Of a stretch of DNA of 7,923 nucleotides, positions 6,858 to 7,923 are shown in pieces. Positions within the stretch are counted from its first letter, which is position 1. Every line of letters starts with the position of its first letter. The position numbers were made by a program, and so were the translations under genes. Under the pieces are notes generated by a model. The model worked only from the letters and a program-made list of their open reading frames with translations, was not told where the DNA came from and searched no databases. The DNA is from CAZRHH01 sp964599885 (lineage in GTDB: Bacteria > Chloroflexota > Dehalococcoidia > DSTF01 > JACRBR01): contig CAZRHH010000110.1 in NCBI GenBank assembly GCA_964599885.1, forward strand, positions 1 to 7,923, read 5' to 3'.

Positions 6858-7923
6858 GCCGTCGTTTACGAGTGCTGCACGTCATCCCACAATTGTCGGC
6901 GCGTATCGGCGGGCCCGCTGTCAACGTCGTCGAGTCGTCGCTGGCGCTGCGCGAACGCGGTATCGACGCAACGACCTTCGCCACGGACATGGCCGGCGCG
7001 GTGTCCGCGCGGAAGCACAGGCGCGCGACACCAGGCGACCTGCCAGCCGGCGCGGAAACACTCGACGTGCGGCTGTTTCCGGCGCGCTGGCCGCAGCGGT
7101 GGGCGTTCGCACCGTCGATGTACGCGGCGCTCGGACGCGAGATCTCGCGAAGCGACGTCGTTCATATCCACATGCTGTTCACGTTCCCGCAGATGGCCGC
7201 GTACTGGCAGGCGAGGCGGCACGGCGTGCCGTACGTCGTGTCGCCGTGCGGTGCGCTCGACCCGCATCTCCGGCCGCGGAGCCGCGCGATCAAGACGATC
7301 ACGGAACTCGCGTGGCAGCGCGGAATGCTCGACGGCGCCGCGGCATTGCACTTCAAGACGGAAGAGGAGGCGCGCCTCGTCGCCGATCTCGGCTATCGCG
7401 CGCCGCGGGTCGTCGTGCCGAACGGCGTACGCTGTGATGATTTCGCGCCGAGCGGTGACGGCGCCGCGTTCCGGCGACGATACGGCATCGGCGAAAGCGC
7501 GCCGGTCGTGCTCAGTCTCGGGCGTCTTTCACACAAGAAGGGTCTGGACACGCTGATCCGCGCCTTCGCGATCGTTGCGCGCACAACCACCGACGCCCGG
7601 CTCGTCATCGCTGGTCCTGACGACGAATCACTGACGCCGCGGCTGCGTTCGCTGGCCGAGCGATGCGGCGTCGCAGAGCGCGTCGTGTTCACGGGCATGC
7701 TGCGCGGTCACGAGAAGCACGATGCGCTCGCCGCCGCCGATGTGTGGGCGCTGGCCTCGTACACGGAGAACTTCGGCGTGGCGGTTGTCGAGGCGATGGC
7801 GGCCGGGCTGCCGGTGATCGTCACGCCGGAAGTGAACATCGCCGCGGAAGCGCGCGCTGCCGGCGCCGCCGTCGTCGCGCCGCGCACCGATGCGGCGTTT
7901 GCCGGTGCGATCCGCGCGCTGCT
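6854..7923 (+). CDS. Glycosyltransferase, GT4 family (GT-B fold), 3' end cut off by the window
   Basis: The frame is open from ATG 6854 to the right edge, giving 356 complete codons with no stop. N-terminal domain: LRVLHVIPQLSARIGGPAVNVV (from residue 5), in which Gly19-Gly20-Pro21 forms the glycine-rich loop of GT4 enzymes. SDVVHIHMLFTFPQMAAYW (100-118) and YVVSPCGALDPH (127-138) follow; this V-S-P-x-G-x-L-x-P/H element is characteristic of a large exopolysaccharide GT4 subgroup. ALHFKTEEEA (164-173) and VVVPNGV (186-192) complete the linker. Donor domain: VVLSLGRLSHKKGLDTLIRAF (218-238, Arg224 and Lys229), RLVIAGPDDE (249-258), RVVFTGML (276-283) and the EX7E signature Glu305 to Glu313, then AMAAGLPVIVTP (314-325). 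Only the last few tens of residues should be missing. It overlaps the AsnB-like gene by ATGA and is likely the next member of the same operon. Donor and acceptor unknown. Confidence 0.9.
   Translation, partial: MSRRLRVLHVIPQLSARIGGPAVNVVESSLALRERGIDATTFATDMAGAVSARKHRRATPGDLPAGAETLDVRLFPARWPQRWAFAPSMYAALGREISRSDVVHIHMLFTFPQMAAYWQARRHGVPYVVSPCGALDPHLRPRSRAIKTITELAWQRGMLDGAAALHFKTEEEARLVADLGYRAPRVVVPNGVRCDDFAPSGDGAAFRRRYGIGESAPVVLSLGRLSHKKGLDTLIRAFAIVARTTTDARLVIAGPDDESLTPRLRSLAERCGVAERVVFTGMLRGHEKHDALAAADVWALASYTENFGVAVVEAMAAGLPVIVTPEVNIAAEARAAGAAVVAPRTDAAFAGAIRAL

Larger units (their letters stand above)
2..7923 (+). other. Single translationally coupled polysaccharide-biosynthesis operon (both ends outside the window)
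   Basis: All seven genes lie on one strand. The only gap is 8 nt (1202-1209), and it disappears if the TTG at 1198 is the true start. Remaining junctions overlap: ATGA at 2013-2016, 28 nt at 3206-3233, ATGA at 3841-3844, 13 nt at 5004-5016 and ATGA at 6854-6857. No space exists for an internal terminator, and no promoter is apparent. The promoter must lie to the left of the window. Confidence 0.8.

Noticed and set aside
1..7923. CRISPR arrays, tRNA/rRNA genes, transposases, attachment sites and intrinsic terminators
   Set aside because: I looked for spaced repeats, stable RNA motifs, transposase motifs, and GC hairpins followed by T-runs. None could be supported, and nearly every base is accounted for by overlapping coding sequence.

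Overview
The window is a dense stretch of one strand from a GC-rich bacterial genome (roughly two thirds G+C by eye). It carries seven consecutive + strand genes with essentially no intergenic DNA, and it cuts through the first and last genes. The content is that of a surface-polysaccharide (O-antigen, capsule or exopolysaccharide) biosynthesis locus: a flippase-like membrane protein, two unrelated SAM-dependent methyltransferases, three GT4-type (GT-B fold) glycosyltransferases and an asparagine-synthase-family amidotransferase. No rRNA, tRNA, CRISPR array, insertion sequence, terminator or promoter could be supported. The phylum cannot be fixed from the sequence. The genes use canonical Shine-Dalgarno sites and GC-rich codons, which fits many high-GC lineages (Chloroflexota, Actinomycetota, Acidobacteriota and others).

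Layout: (1) 2-1201, 3' part of a polysaccharide flippase; (2) 1210-2016, class I methyltransferase of the Methyltransf_24 type; (3) 2013-3233, GT4 glycosyltransferase; (4) 3206-3844, second class I methyltransferase of the Methyltransf_11 type; (5) 3841-5016, GT4 glycosyltransferase; (6) 5004-6857, AsnB-like glutamine amidotransferase/synthase; (7) 6854 to beyond the right edge, third GT4 glycosyltransferase. Every junction after the first overlaps: three are ATGA stop/start overlaps, one is 28 nt and one is 13 nt. The group is therefore very probably one translationally coupled operon.

Working model (inference): the three glycosyltransferases build a lipid-linked oligosaccharide on the cytoplasmic face, and the two methyltransferases and the AsnB-like enzyme decorate it or its precursors (O-methylation, and possibly amidation of a uronic acid). 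The flippase then moves the unit across the membrane. The priming sugar transferase, polymerase and nucleotide-sugar enzymes that such a system needs are not in this window.

The observation most worth following is in the AsnB-like protein. It keeps the glutaminase nucleophile Cys2 and the SGGLDSS pyrophosphate-binding loop. It has replaced two glutamates that matter in true asparagine synthetase: the Glu of the NGE motif is Thr80, and the Glu of the SGEG motif is Leu364. That supports a specialised amidotransferase role rather than housekeeping asparagine synthesis. I found nothing that amounts to a wholly new kind of system.
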